The position numbers and the translations under genes are program-made. Below, one piece after another: positions 1 through 11,279 of a DNA stretch of 64,000 nt (the first letter of the stretch is position 1; every line of letters starts with the position of its first letter). This DNA is from Muricea muricata (Eukaryota; Cnidaria; Anthozoa; Malacalcyonacea; Plexauridae): assembly GCA_963855995.1 (NCBI GenBank), contig OY979718.1, positions 38,253,059-38,317,058 of the forward strand, written 5' to 3'. The notes beneath the pieces are model-generated. The model saw nothing but the letters and a program-made list of their open reading frames with translations. It ran no database searches and was not told where the DNA came from.

Positions 1-229
1 AGCGTTTTTGTCGGTCTATGGGGATCACACACACTATCGTTGTGTGATTGTGGAGGCAATTGCTTTAGTACAAGGTCGCAATTTTACCATAGACCTCACG
101 TTTTCTTTACGGAGTTGGGCAACCTGGCATACAGCCAATTCCCATTTACAAAAATCACTCTATTTCTGCATATGAGTATATGTGCTGAGCCAGATCAGTG
201 TTCTAAGAAATATTTCCCTGATCATTTTT

Positions 230-500
230 TGCCAGGGCCCAGCTCAGAGTATATGTCTTGCAAGGCAGGCTAGGACCCAGCTCTAAATGGAGTATATGTT
301 CTAGCCGACTCAGGACCCAGCTGAAAATCCATAAAAGTATATGTCTTGGGCAGATTAGGACCCAGCTGCAAATCAGTATATGTCCTAATCGACTTTCCCC
401 AAGATCCAGCTTTTAATACGAGTATATGCCCTGGGAACCGCTCAGCACCCAGCTCTTCACAGATAAAAAATACAGTATATGGAGCAGTTGTCCCACACTT
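230..500. repeat. Degenerate tandem repeat, period about 42 bp
   Basis: Six to seven imperfect units follow one another. Each has a CCCAGCT core, then a variable spacer, then AGTATATG and a short C/T-rich tail. Unit length drifts between about 40 and 47 bp. A related AGTATATG sits further left near 174. Open frames across the block on both strands are by-products of the repeat. No gene is seen here. Confidence 0.6.
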
Positions 501-593
501 CCATAGCCCCACAAACCGTGTGTTCTTATGCGTGTCGTTATATAAAATATCTCAATATAAATATATATTTATTAAACGGTGAGGATATTAAAT

Positions 594-985
594 GAGCGAA
601 AATAGGCCGCGGCTTAAATAAGTCGAGAACACGGCCTTTTATACGCCAGTTTTACTAAATTTATTAAAATAGCCCAAAACACTCGTATAAATAGACCATA
701 ACGAGGTCACCGAAGTTTACATTACCATGACAACAAAAGGAAAATGGCTCGCGTTAGAAAAAAAGCTGCACGAAAGGCCTTACTTGACTTTCCTTGGTCG
801 CGAACGAAGCGTTTTTACGAGGTTTTCCCGCCTAAAATTGGCCGCGGCCAATTTAAGACGAGGCCCGAACCCTGGGTTAAAATTAGCCGCGACTTATTTT
901 AGTCGCAAAGAAATTCTACGTTTATACAGACGTTCTCGACTTATTTAAGCCGCGACCTATTTAAGCTGCGGCTTATTTTCAATCG
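594..985. repeat. Imperfect inverted repeat rich in GCCGCGGC motifs
   Basis: The left end (GGCCGCGGCTTAAATAAGTC near 606) returns in reverse complement near 930-975. Between them are further GGCCGCGGCC and TTAGCCGCGAC motifs. The layout suggests a palindromic non-autonomous DNA element, but I see no convincing target duplication. The short frames across it show no protein similarity I recognise. Confidence 0.4.
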
Positions 986-1017
986 TATAAATGGCCCTAA
1001 TGTTAACGATATTAAGT

Positions 1018-1071
1018 CGATTTCAATTTTTTGGTGAATGAAGTATCCTTCATTCGCCAAAAAACTGAAAT
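1018..1071. repeat. Hairpin-forming inverted repeat
   Basis: Two arms of about 22 nt (GGTGAATGAA and TTCATTCGCC at the core) flank a GTATCC loop. No gene, T-tract or RNA feature is attached to it. Confidence 0.5.
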
Positions 1072-1384
1072 AAACATCGTAAAACCTTAGATAATAAATA
1101 TAGGTGGGCGCGGAATGGAGGTTGCAAATAATTGTATACGTAGATTTGTTGGGCAAAAAAATATTCTTAGCAAGTTGCCTTATATGTTAGGGTTTGTAAT
1201 AAAGTATTAGTATATCACTAACCGGAAACTCTAAACGTTGACATTTTCTAATAATTAACCACACACTTCAAATTAACCTGTTGCATATAAATTTAGAAGA
1301 ATGAATAAATATGTCGAAAACATCGAGTGTTTACTACATGGCGCTTAAACGTGTTGTACTTTTCGATTCTTGAAACGATATAAT

Positions 1385-2000
1385 ATGGCCCAGGCAAAGA
1401 AATTTAAACGATTAAAAGCGATTCGAATTAGTCACAGAGGCGTTGTAAAAGAGAAGCGAACGAACTCACTTGTGTGGACAGTTTAAACGAAATTCAAAGC
1501 GGACGAATCAAAGTTATGAATACTTTACTGGAAAACAAACTTAGGAGGAGATCATGGCCCGAATTATCGATTGTCAACCTAAATTTGAGGAAGCAAAGCG
1601 AAAACAAGAAATTCATCAATCGCCTATACATTAAATGTAAACAATGAAGTCGAAGTGAAGGCCCAAGAAACACAAAGCACGTCTCGAAGTCAAGGATATG
1701 CGAAAGATCGATTACCACAACTGACGATGCCACGATTTAAAGGTGACCTAGCGAAATGGAATAGTGTTGGGGACAGTTTGAACGTTTCAATTCACGAAAA
1801 CAACAAAATATCTGCAATTGACTTCCTTACTGGAAAGAAACGCAGCGCGAGCAATACAGGGACTGCCTTTGACTAAGTCAAATTATCATGCGGCAATAGA
1901 GATTTTAAAGGACCGATTTTCTAAACCACAAGCTAATAATATCTGCACATATGGACGAACTTTTAAAATTACAAGTATGCAATGATCGAGTCGCGATCGA
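1385..2000 (+). pseudogene. BEL/Pao retrotransposon gag relic
   Basis: An ATG at 1385 opens a short BEL-type gag N-terminus (KRLKAIRISHRG) that soon meets a stop. About 1680-1860 carries the characteristic capsid stretch LPQLTMPRFKGDLAKW, and a further frame continues with IEILKDRFSKPQANN near 1890-1930. Intact BEL gags have this order: a charged N-terminus, then LPxLxLPxFxGDxxKWxxF, then the helical capsid region. Several frameshifts and stops make it dead. It ends near 2000, where minus-strand BEL pol sequence begins, so part of the parent element has been inverted. Confidence 0.7.
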
Positions 2001-3160
2001 ATTGGAAGGATTAATAGATTCATCGACTCTCTCAACGATTCCCTTGATTTCTTGATTATTTCGTTATAATCGCTAAATAGATTGGATTCATTCTTCAACT
2101 TGTAGTGGAATGTTTTCAAGCGAGTCTCACCCAATCGATAATTGCTTGAAGGTGGTAAATAGGCCAGGGTAGGTTGACTTCATAACGATTGTCCTCATCA
2201 TTAAATACGGGCTTCAGAATTTCGCTTTCCATCGGTTTCCCTTGATGAACATGATGATCTTTCTTGATTTCAATACTATCTGTTTCCCAAAGTCTTCCTA
2301 AAACGCTTACGATTTCGTTAATGCTTTCGATTGACTGCGTTGCTCCAGAAGTGCATAAATGAAACGCTACGTTGTTCCCATGCACTAGACGACGAATCAC
2401 TTGTTAAACCGGAAATAACCTAGCCAAATTTACTGTTGACTGCAACTGGACCAGAATCCGCAGCTCGAATTGATTCATTCATAATAATGGCCCAATTGTG
2501 GTCGGATCCAATGAGCACGTCGATTGTATCATGTCCGCCATCAAAGTCTTGTAGATGAGGATGATCTTGGACGTTTACTCTCGAAGGCAAGGCTGAACAA
2601 TTCACGGGGTATTTCAGTGCTGAGATCTTTACAGTCTTAGAATTACCAGGGGCCGGTTGTTCGAAGCCCATTTAGCTTAAACACAGGACAAGTAAAAAAT
2701 ATCAACCAAGTTTGTGTATTAATGGAAGTTATGGAACGACCTAATCCAATTTTTTCTATAGGAAAAGAACTTATGTATGTATGCGACTATATATTTAATG
2801 TTCAATATTTGCGTTCAGTGATTCTTAAAATGAACGGGTGCGTCATCTAAATTTGACTTAAACGGGCTTCGAACAACCGGCCCCAAGATGCAATTTCACA
2901 CGATCACACCTTGGCTTCTTGTACCGATTCTAAATGTATTGAGCGTGAGTGTTTAGCGCTTTACTGCAATCAACTTTTTTAGTTTGTTGCACAAATTTTC
3001 AGTCACGTACGATCGTTGACTACCTGTGTCTAACCGGATTCGAACTGGAACGGAACATTCCTGTTTTTCATCAAGTTTTGTCGAGTGGTTTGCAAAAGAA
3101 CACAGCTTCGTTTGCTTTCACCCACATAGCTCGTTGCTGTTGTAATCTTTGATGGGTCGT
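2000..3160 (-). pseudogene. BEL/Pao protease and reverse-transcriptase N-terminal relic
   Basis: Read on minus from about 3160. Aspartic protease with LDTGSQRSYVTENLC lies at about 3060-3000. After an inserted MITE (2649-2884) come DVLIGSDHNW and GPVAVNSKFG (about 2530-2425), typical of the region after BEL protease. Then LGRLWETDSIEIKK and NRYEVNLPWP (about 2310-2170) and RLKTFHYKLK (about 2120) match the start of BEL reverse transcriptase. Frames are broken by stops. The catalytic reverse-transcriptase core is absent. With the plus-strand gag at 1385-2000 it probably derives from one rearranged element. Confidence 0.75.
2649..2884. mobile_element. MITE with GGGGCCGGTTGTTCGAA ends
   Basis: Terminal inverted repeats of about 30 bp (GGGGCCGGTTGTTCGAAGCC inward from both ends) bound a 236-bp AT-rich non-coding core. 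It interrupts the BEL protease relic, so the boundaries are supported by the broken homology. A related end type (GGGGCCRGTTGT) occurs at 56177-56328. No clear target duplication is visible. Confidence 0.65.
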
Positions 3161-4560
3161 CGACGTCAGGCTCCGCTTTGGTTGGTTTTCTGCGTTTTCT
3201 TCATTCTTCGTCTCTTAATGTATCACATATTGACTGATGATGGCGTTTTGGATAACTTGCTCGACTATGCTTGAAACCAAATACAGTATCCTAAGGGAAC
3301 GAAACAAAAATCTTGTGTCGTATTGTAAGGTCGATTTAATATATTTTATTAAAAATATCTTGATAACCTTATTATGCGTCATAACTCATGAATGTTGTGA
3401 ATACGAACGTGATCTGGAAATGCCTGTTTGCATATATGGAATATTAGTTCCCGCCAGCGAGTCTTTTTTGTCTGAGAATAATTATGATGCAATATAATTA
3501 TAAGTGGAATTCTATACAGCACACACACACACCCAAACTGGGCTCAGACACGGACGTCTCTGAGTCGGAACCCGGGCGAAACCAAACTCGAATGGCTCCG
3601 CGGACACGAGTTTTGAACAAATCGAGCTCGAAATGGCCCCAGTAAGAAGTTGTATGGAATAAAATATACTGAATTCCAAATTCACTAATTAGTGAAGTCG
3701 CTTAACCAAACGATCTGTACTGGCGTGTACAAACTTGAGCACCCCCCCCCTACAATTGATTAACTATGCCTCCTAATCAATTTAAGAACGGGTGCCTAAA
3801 ATTTTCAAGTTAGGGGGGTGTTACCACAGTGAGGTGGTACGTTAACGGTTGGCAATGTTTCTCTGCCAGTCAATGATATTTAATGTGAGAACATCAAACA
3901 GGAAATTTTATATGCCCATTTATCTGTTGTCAAGTCCATGTCTTTGAACAATATCCCAACACCTTATTATTAAATACAATGATTGAGTAAAACATGAACA
4001 AACATCCCGAACCGTTATTTCAAAAACGGAACTTCCCCCCCCCCCCCCCCCCCCGGGATGATAAATTTTGTGAATATCTTCATTACACCCCCAAAAACAT
4101 TTCAATTTGACTTAGGAGTCGCGGGGAAAGAAATACTGACTTTGTCCGCTTTGTACAGATCTTGCCAATTTTTCCTGCTAAGCGACCGGACTAAATTTCG
4201 AGTGAGATCAGTGACATATGATAACACACGTTTCAGACGTGTGGCCTAAATGGGAATTCAGAAAACAGCCACTGTGGGATCATCTTACGACTGTCATTGT
4301 CACCGCGGGTTAAATTCCTAAACATTTTGTTCTTATTGTGGTCAGTAAATTGTCTTTTGCCCTGTGTTATTTCTTCAGAGATAAAAACTAAAGATCTAAC
4401 GTATATGTGGCAAATTATATATTATATGTAAAAATTACGTGAGAAGATATACACTAAATATAAATTACATATTCGGATTATTTCAGTTATGGGCGAATGT
4501 ATCTCAATGTATCCAGATAGCATGGTACGATGATATGCAGGGTACCTGTTAGTTTTGAGC
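3160..4560. other. Intergenic, no gene recognised; C-rich tracts
   Basis: No open frame here resembles a known protein. A CACCCCCCCCCTA motif near 3742 is mirrored by TTAGGGGGGTG near 3815-3828, an end structure like a small MITE. A run of 20 C residues lies at 4035-4054. A short CA microsatellite is at about 3520-3532. Confidence 0.5.
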
Positions 4561-4565
4561 AATAT

Positions 4566-4620
4566 TACCGCTGAACTAAAGTAGAATGCTAGCCCAATGC
4601 TCTGTCAACGAAGCTAAAGT
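4566..4620 (-). repeat. tRNA-derived SINE head (degenerate)
   Basis: On minus the sequence carries an A-box-like TAGCTTCGTTGACAGAGC followed by ATTGGGCTAGCATTC, resembling the D arm and anticodon region of a tRNA. The TΨC half is not convincing, so this is a SINE head or tRNA pseudogene and not a functional tRNA gene. Two relatives lie within 1.4 kb. Confidence 0.45.
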
Positions 4621-5410
4621 TAGATATAATCTCAGAGAAACACCACCATGCAGGGATGGAAAATGTATCGGACCATAGGACCATTACTCACAGAAAATTT
4701 TGAGGTCCCTAGAAGTTATTTTAAGCTCTCATTTGGAAAATATTTTAAGTTAATTTGCACATGGGTTTCTTGTGCTTCACTAGTCTCTGCAGCAGTTGAA
4801 AGCAGAAATTAGTTTCTGGCAAACCACAAACATCACATTCACCCTAAGTACATAACACAAGATACATACATTGATATCGAAGGAACTATACACCCCCGAA
4901 CAGAGATGGGAAACTTTAACATTGTCTAAATTATCCAGTGTTCCAGTTATGCCCGTGACATAACCATATAACTGCACTAAAGCCGCAAAATCAAACGCCA
5001 TTAAAACAAGAATATTCTACATTCTCACGAGAGGAAGCAAGGATGAAAACAACGATTTAAATCTTTCGTTTCAGCGTTAAAGGACTTGGGTAGGGCAAAT
5101 TTTGACACCCCTTCCCTCTTGCCCTACTTATTAATGTAACTTATATTAGTCGAGTCGGAAGTCGAGTCGGAAGAAGTTTCCAGCCCACATCAAATTTTGA
5201 CACGTGAGTTAAGATCGGTATGGCAATCCATGACATTTAGGTCACAAGCTAGGTGACTGAATCTGATTAGATAATCATATTCATCGTGATTTTTAATGCG
5301 TCTTAGTGTTACGTATTCAGGTGAATATGATGTTTGTTGTGTAACTCTGAGTTTATAACCACACCGGGCAAGCTGAAAAATATGCTTGACTGGCGCGGTT
5401 GGAATCGGCG

Positions 5411-5566
5411 ATAGAACGTTATTAAAGGGGGGCGCATATTCATATATTCAGACTCTTCCTGACTACTTTCTTTCGAAATCAGCTGTTATTAGAGTTGATT
5501 TCAAAACAAATCAAGAACACGAATATATGAATAACCCCCCCCCCCCCCCCCCTATTAACGTTCACG
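5411..5566. mobile_element. MITE with GAACGTTA ends and an expanded poly(C) tract
   Basis: GAACGTTATTAAAGGGGGG near 5413 and its counterpart near 5535-5566 form terminal inverted repeats that include a mirrored ATATTCATATATTC. At the right end the C-run of the inverted repeat has grown to 18 residues (5535-5552), against six on the left. The element appears to have inserted in a tRNA-like SINE head on minus. Confidence 0.55.
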
Positions 5567-5621
5567 ACCTTTATAATTCTACTCTAACTCAACGCTCTGC
5601 CAACTGAGCTGCACGTCGGCC
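5563..5621 (-). repeat. tRNA-derived SINE head interrupted by a MITE
   Basis: Minus strand shows GTGCAGCTCAGTTGGCAGAG, a good tRNA A box, then an anticodon-like stretch and AAGGTCGTGAACG where a B box should start. The B-box region is replaced by the poly(C) MITE at 5411-5566. Not a functional tRNA. Confidence 0.5.
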
Positions 5622-5888
5622 CAAGTATATGATATTTTTAGTCTAGTTCCTTTGGTATCGACGTAATCGAATTGATATCGAACGAACTAGACTCAAAACA
5701 TCACAAAATCTATACACAGAGTTGGTCATATATAATATTCATGTATAATTAGGACAAATCATCAATAGTTCGCTTAAGAAAAAAAAGAAAAAAGTCCAAA
5801 ACAAAAGACCCATATAGAGAATTGTAAAAATGTGCCCTAATTGTTCATGAATTCTACCAACCCTGTCCATATGCCTGACGTTCCAACC

Positions 5889-5940
5889 TGTCCGCGTAGC
5901 TCAGTTGACAAAGCATTAGGCTCGCATTCCAAAGGTCGTT
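5889..5940 (+). repeat. tRNA-derived SINE head (degenerate)
   Basis: GCGTAGCTCAGTTGACAAAG matches a tRNA A box. GGCTCGCATTCCAAAGGTCG follows as in an anticodon arm, but the B box is lost (GGTCGTTTTTAACC). It is the same family as the minus-strand copies near 4590 and 5600. Confidence 0.5.
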
Positions 5941-6373
5941 TTTAACCATCTAAATATTAACAACACGGAAAAATAAGTTATTGTCAAAGTTAGTTTTAGT
6001 TTAAAATAAGATCTATTTACATCGTGGACGAGTTTGAACGATCGATTGTTAATGAATGCTGCTTTAAACTTTTTAAATCATGCTTTATGTCTATTTCTCA
6101 TCGCGGATTTTACAAATACGACAGTAAAATAGGTATTGATAATGATCAATAGTTAGAATCTTGTACACATTAGGTTTCTGTTGAATTTCCAAAATAGTGA
6201 TTCGATTGCTGTTCAGCCAGGTGTTTTTGGCGTCCGTGACATTGGCCTCCGGTCAAGTGAGTCATCAATCTTTCATTATTTTGTCGAGGATTATTTCGAA
6301 AATTTTTGTCTAAAAAAAGTTTATATGAATGTTTATACTGGATAGCTCCATTAGTTCTAAACAGTTCTTCCTA

Positions 6374-6537
6374 GAGGTCCAGTAAGGATCATCCCTTATT
6401 GATCCAGTGTTACTATACTGAAGAAAACCTAAGCTAAACCTAAATTATTGATACTCGACAGCTAATTATCATTTCTAAATTGGTCGTGCTCAATGTCCAG
6501 CAAGAGTGATCACATATTATTGATCCAGCCTTACTAA
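6374..6537. repeat. Two direct copies of a 40-bp unit
   Basis: A unit containing GTCCAG, then AT-rich sequence with TTGATCCAG and TTACTA, occurs at about 6378-6417 and again at about 6494-6537. The spacing is roughly 116 bp. This is non-coding and lies just downstream of the last exon of the membrane-protein gene at 6564. Confidence 0.4.
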
Positions 6538-6563
6538 ATTAAACTGCACTGACTTTATTTATT

Positions 6564-8556
6564 CTAGATACCTTTTTTTTTGACAAACACGGATCTGATA
6601 AACAAGATAGCCAGCAAAGTTATTACAACTCCAACTGCTACACCAATTGCCATGCCCACAAAGAAGGCCCACGTCTTAAAGTTGTCGACGTTGTCCGGAG
6701 CTCGGGGGCTCTGTTCTAATTACGATTAAAGTAGATGAACATTATATTTACGCCTGCTAGAAGCACGTCTGCCAATACGAATGTCAAGTAGCACTGTTCT
6801 AAATAGAATCAAGACAGAAGATTGGAGCCAATAATAAGAAATTTTATACCGACTGGTGCTGGTGTTGTTCTTTTGGTAACGTTTTTCCTTGGTCCTTGCA
6901 TTCCTAAATCAATTCCTGAAATGAGGATTGGCCTGGTTACTACTATATTAGCTTGCAGCAGTGTAACGGAGAACAACAGTTACTACGCATTCAAAAGTAT
7001 GCACATAAGTGAATAACTCGCATTCATCATTCGTACTCCTAGTTAGCTAATTAAAACTATGGTTAAATAATTGGAACTATTTATTAGGGAAATATGTATA
7101 AAATATAACTTAACCATTTTTTATTTTTCCAGAAGAATTTCCACGACAACCACAATGTGTCTTTTCAATGTCTGAATAACTGGAAGCTGTGGAAAAGGTG
7201 AGTGTTTTTTACAATTCTTTGCGTTTTCAAACGTTGTGACAAGAGCTGTATTATCACCATTAAACTAAATAGAACAGAAATACTACGTCCGAGCAGAAAT
7301 GTGAAGCCAAACTTGACGGCTAGTCCCTGTCTTCTCACGTACGCAACAAGCGCGGAAAATCGCGATAAACAACATACGGATTTTATTTTTTTTTTTAAAG
7401 TTTTATTTAAAATTTTATTCGAGTAAAAGTCTTTTTTTGCATTTCTCCTTATAAAAAGTAGTTAATTTAAAAGACTTTTTTCCAATAAAATTGTGTCGAC
7501 GAGAGAAGGCTGTTTTGTGACTTTTGTCGGCTCAGAAATTGCTGTATTTTTGATTTTTTTACTGAAATAAAGCGACTTAAATTCACAGAACAAATACAGT
7601 TATTGCGTTTATATTTGTTAATTCCTTATATGGTCTACATATAAACAGGGACAAATTTGCATGATCAAATGTCGGGCTAGCCTCGCCAGTGATTTCCAGT
7701 TCTATGACTATTACAGGCAATTGTTCCTACCAGTCTTTGGTTGGAAGCATTTTCCATAAGACATATCATATGCCTTGTCACTCGACTGGGTAACATTTAA
7801 CACCAAAACCATAATACATTGCTTCTTCAAGCTGTTCACCTCGCTTTTTACTCCATTTTCGGTATTGCCTGCGATAATAACAAGTAATATAATTAGTATA
7901 AGACCGTTGGACTATTGCCATGCATAATTATAAAGATTAACGATGAATATTGTGCACTGAAACTTACTAAATATAACAGTTATGTCCCCCACGTGAAGAT
8001 TTTCGTCGCTATGAATCCTCAATTTGTAATGGCCATTAGGATCATTTTGCACGCAGGTGTAGAGCTCCTCTGAAATTCGAGATGCCGTAGTGAGATTATC
8101 TCTTATATGATGACGATGATGATAAAAAATGATTATGATGGTGATAATGATAATGATTATTATTATGATGGTGATAGTAATAGTGATGATATTGGTGATG
8201 ATATCGATTATGATATTGGTGATGATATCGGTGATGATGTTGGTGATGGTATTGGTGATGAAATTGGTGATAGTATTGGTGATGATGATCATGATTAGGA
8301 TGTTATAAACAATGCCTTACCCGTTTCAGCGTGTTCTGGATCGCAAAATGAACCATTGTTGAGTGACTCTCGCAATTCTTTCATTGTATGGGTGGAAGTA
8401 TTTAATTTTCTCATGAATATTTTATAATACATTGATGCTTTCGAGATATCACGTGACCTGTATGCAGAGACGATGTAAGGTTTGGGACAAATTAACTCAA
8501 CACGATTATAGGTATCCAGTTTTGGAATGTTCATCCAGTTGCATTTCCATGTTAAC
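6564..8556 (-). CDS. Ephrin-like single-pass membrane protein (four exons, 5' end missing)
   Basis: Four minus-strand exons join in frame: 8556-8321, 8099-7968, 7868-7731 and 6715-6564 (stop). Introns have GT donors (GTAAGG, GTAAGT, GTAGGA) and AG acceptors, and each exon starts with two bases of a codon and ends with one. The product has an extracellular part opening with TWKCNW, then NRVELICPK, YYKIFMRK, ELYTCVQND, HVGDITVIFSN and QCIMVLVLNVT. After that come a short linker, a transmembrane helix (WAFFVGMAIGVAVGVVITLL) and a tiny basic tail ending KKKGI. The order of motifs parallels the cupredoxin-fold ephrin domain (N-terminal W, LDIxCP, YYKLYM, GxxYYFIS, GGxC...MxLxV). That comparison is from memory and is an inference. 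Another cupredoxin-like or Ig-like receptor is possible. No signal-peptide exon was found upstream. An extra small exon between 6716 and 7730 cannot be excluded. Confidence 0.5.
8107..8296. repeat. GAT-rich minisatellite in an intron
   Basis: Degenerate repeats built from GATGAT and ATTGGTGATGAT units lie between two exons of the membrane-protein gene. Both strands have open frames, giving poly-Asp/Gly on plus and poly-Ile/Thr/Asn on minus, but these are repeat artefacts. A second short GATGAT cluster is near 8605-8625. Confidence 0.8.
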
Positions 8557-10140
8557 CTTCAATGATAGATATCTGTGAGTTTTACTGGGTTATACTGTTA
8601 GACGATGATGATGATAGTGATAATGATAATCAACCCCACTCATGTCATCAACCCCTTATTTTTAATGGATTGTTTTTATACTAGTTTGGAATAATCTCAA
8701 ACCAATCTTCTCATGCCAGCTGCACTGTGCCAATATGTGAAGTACCTCTTTATTCTTGTTCTGCTCTAGTTTACAATTGAATATACCTAGTGTACACTCC
8801 CACGCATTTATATTACATTTTGTGTTTACGTTGTGCCAACAATGTTGGATCGACCTTGTTTGATATAAAAACGAAACGGCCAATATTGTGTTCAAACGAC
8901 ACGAACATGTTTGGTTCAAGAGTGTTGGTTGATAACATAAATTTTAACCAATATGCTAAGCTTAACAAGCATAACTTCGCGAGTGCACGACTGGACAATA
9001 TCAAGCTCATATTTCGGACACATAGCAATCAAGCTAAAATTCGATTAGGAACATCACTGTGAGCTCTTTCTTATGCAAACCGCCAAACCTATAAAAATCA
9101 TGAAAATTTGTCTTTATCTTACGAAAGGCAATCTCTACATGCTTTTGTGAAACGTTTGTAAAAAGCAATAACGATCGACTATTTGAATAAGATTTGAGCG
9201 AGCAGTGTAAACATTGCTTAATGTTTATTTTGCGAGCAATCTCGTTGAAAATTACCTATAATTGTTCTGCTATATATATTTTAAAAATTGACTAAATTAT
9301 ATAGATTATAGCTTGTAAAATAAAATGATCTAGCATGCTACAAATCGTATGCGACTCGTATTCCATCTTTTGTGTACTTCAATAAATGTGTGTCAAGATG
9401 CCACATTTCACTGAAATTTTGCCTTCAGATGATAAAATAATGAAATAATGGCGTTATTGAGTCATTTTTATATTCAGAAACGACAATTGCATGCAACAAG
9501 TTGCATCTCGTAAACTAGACTTAATAGCTCATTGTCATACTAATTCGAGGCTAAATTCCGCCTTGTATAATATTTCCGTGAATGGCACTGGCAGAATTTC
9601 AAAACATTCTGTAATTTTATGTTTTCTTTCTAATAACTTATCATTGAATCATCAGTTTTCCGGCATTTTTAGAAACGTTTTGGAAATAGTTTGCCATACT
9701 GTCAAATAGGTAAAACATCTCAAAACTTTGCATGCTTTATGGCATTGCGCTATACTGTAGCAAATGAAAAATCAAAATGTCCTATTGTGAGGGCAGTTCT
9801 TAAAAATTGGCTTGCCTTAACCCTATGTATTTCTACAAGTTCGCTTAATACAAATTTCTGAAACTAGAACTGTCTTCGAAATCTAGACAAGATTTCTAAA
9901 GAAACATTTCAACGCTTCTAAACAAGCTGCTGGAAAATGTCCTTAAATTTTACGTTAACCAAGGGTTACACTGACGAGCGTTTAACAATGACTCCTGGAC
10001 AGTATCGTCCCAGCACTAATTCCTGTCTATCAATCAGTGTACATTTACTTACAATGGGTTAAGTCTGTCCCAAATTATCGATGGTTGCCAACGCGTAGCT
10101 GCCAGTATGTAGTCACGTCTTAAAATGATGATAACGAAAA
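8557..10140. other. Intergenic, no gene recognised
   Basis: This should hold the 5' exon and promoter of the minus-strand membrane-protein gene, but I cannot identify a signal-peptide exon. The open frames present have no recognisable motifs and no good splice context. Confidence 0.4.
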
Positions 10141-10145
10141 TAAAA

Positions 10146-10530
10146 TCAAAGATGACACGCTTTAACGAACAACAATTCATCACAAAATGTATTTAGTTCT
10201 CGTATAGAATCGTTATTGTAAAGTACAATAGTGCCCAGATCAAGAATATCAACCGTTGAATTATTAAGTTGTCCCTGATCAGTCAACCGTTCTCTGTCAT
10301 AATATTTAACAAATACAAAACATTTTCCATGTTGATATACAGTTACGCCCAAAGGGCGGAGTGAATCCTGAACGCTGATTGGTTAAGAGCCGTGTTTGCA
10401 TAACTCAATGTAAACACGGAAAATTTCCCGCCACTTGTAAACACGGAAATTTCTCGTATTCTTCGGGCTTTTGACATTGCTATATTATAAAACAAATATA
10501 AAACATTTTTTCCGTGCTGGTACAAAGTTA
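10146..10530. repeat. Two related direct-repeat units
   Basis: Two stretches, ending near 10340 and 10525, share on minus a GTACCAGCACGGAAAA-like start followed by ATGTTTTATATTTG. The spacing is about 185 bp. They produce two similar short frames starting with YQHGK. GTAAACACGGAAA is also repeated near 10411 and 10437. This is probably a decayed tandem or dispersed repeat, not a gene. Confidence 0.4.
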
Positions 10531-10986
10531 TATCAACACTCGTGGAAGTCGGGAAAATTCGAAATTGTATGAAAACACTGTGTTTTTGTCAAACACTGTC
10601 CCATGGTACTTCCCCCCAAAAAAAACCAAAAGGAAAATTTAGAACTGATTTTTAGAACTGAACGCCCATAAAATTAAACAAATTTCAAAATTCATTTGAA
10701 TTCAAAATTAGGACTTTGCATCAAAGACTGTTGCCACCAGCTAAGGCAACTCCTTTTGCAGGTGGACATTGTTAAGCATACTAGTCGATCATTTTCGACT
10801 AATTTTGTTCCAGCACACTGATGGGATCAAATCTCAAATCGAGCAGGGTGAATGAATGAGCGATTCAGTTTCTTCCCATGAGGACCTTCGAAAAATCGTT
10901 GAATTGGAGAAACTCGTTTTATCAAACCAAAATTTGAAGTAAATTTACCGTTTTTCTGTAAACCCATGACTGTTGCTAATGATAGC

Positions 10987-11190
10987 TGGACACGCGTTGC
11001 GTGTTACACCAAGTATCGGACTTAGATAATTTATTTTAACTATTTCAAGCACGCGCATTATGACTCCCTCTCTTGTTCAACGTTTTGTAAAAAAAATACG
11101 TAAAATTTTACCTCGTGGTTACTCGTTGTTTTTGGTAAAATCCAAGAAATTGTCAACAGACAATTTAAAAGCAGTTTGCAATCGCGTCTA
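10987..11190 (+). repeat. 5' LTR of the BEL/Pao element
   Basis: It begins TGGACACGCGTTG and ends CGCGTCTA, 204 bp. It is preceded by ATAGC. Downstream, TGGTCCTTTGAAAACGG at about 11197 could serve as primer-binding site. Confidence 0.88.
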
Positions 11191-11279
11191 TTATTATGGT
11201 CCTTTGAAAACGGACGTAAATCAGTGAAAGAATGGCGTTGTTTGACTCATTTTGAAACAAGAAATCGTACAACGTAGAC

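Noticed and set aside
5563..5940. Functional tRNA genes
   Set aside because: A boxes are good, but B boxes and acceptor pairing are missing or interrupted.
8107..8298. Asp/Gly-rich plus-strand frame
   Set aside because: A by-product of GAT repeats lying in an intron of the minus-strand gene.
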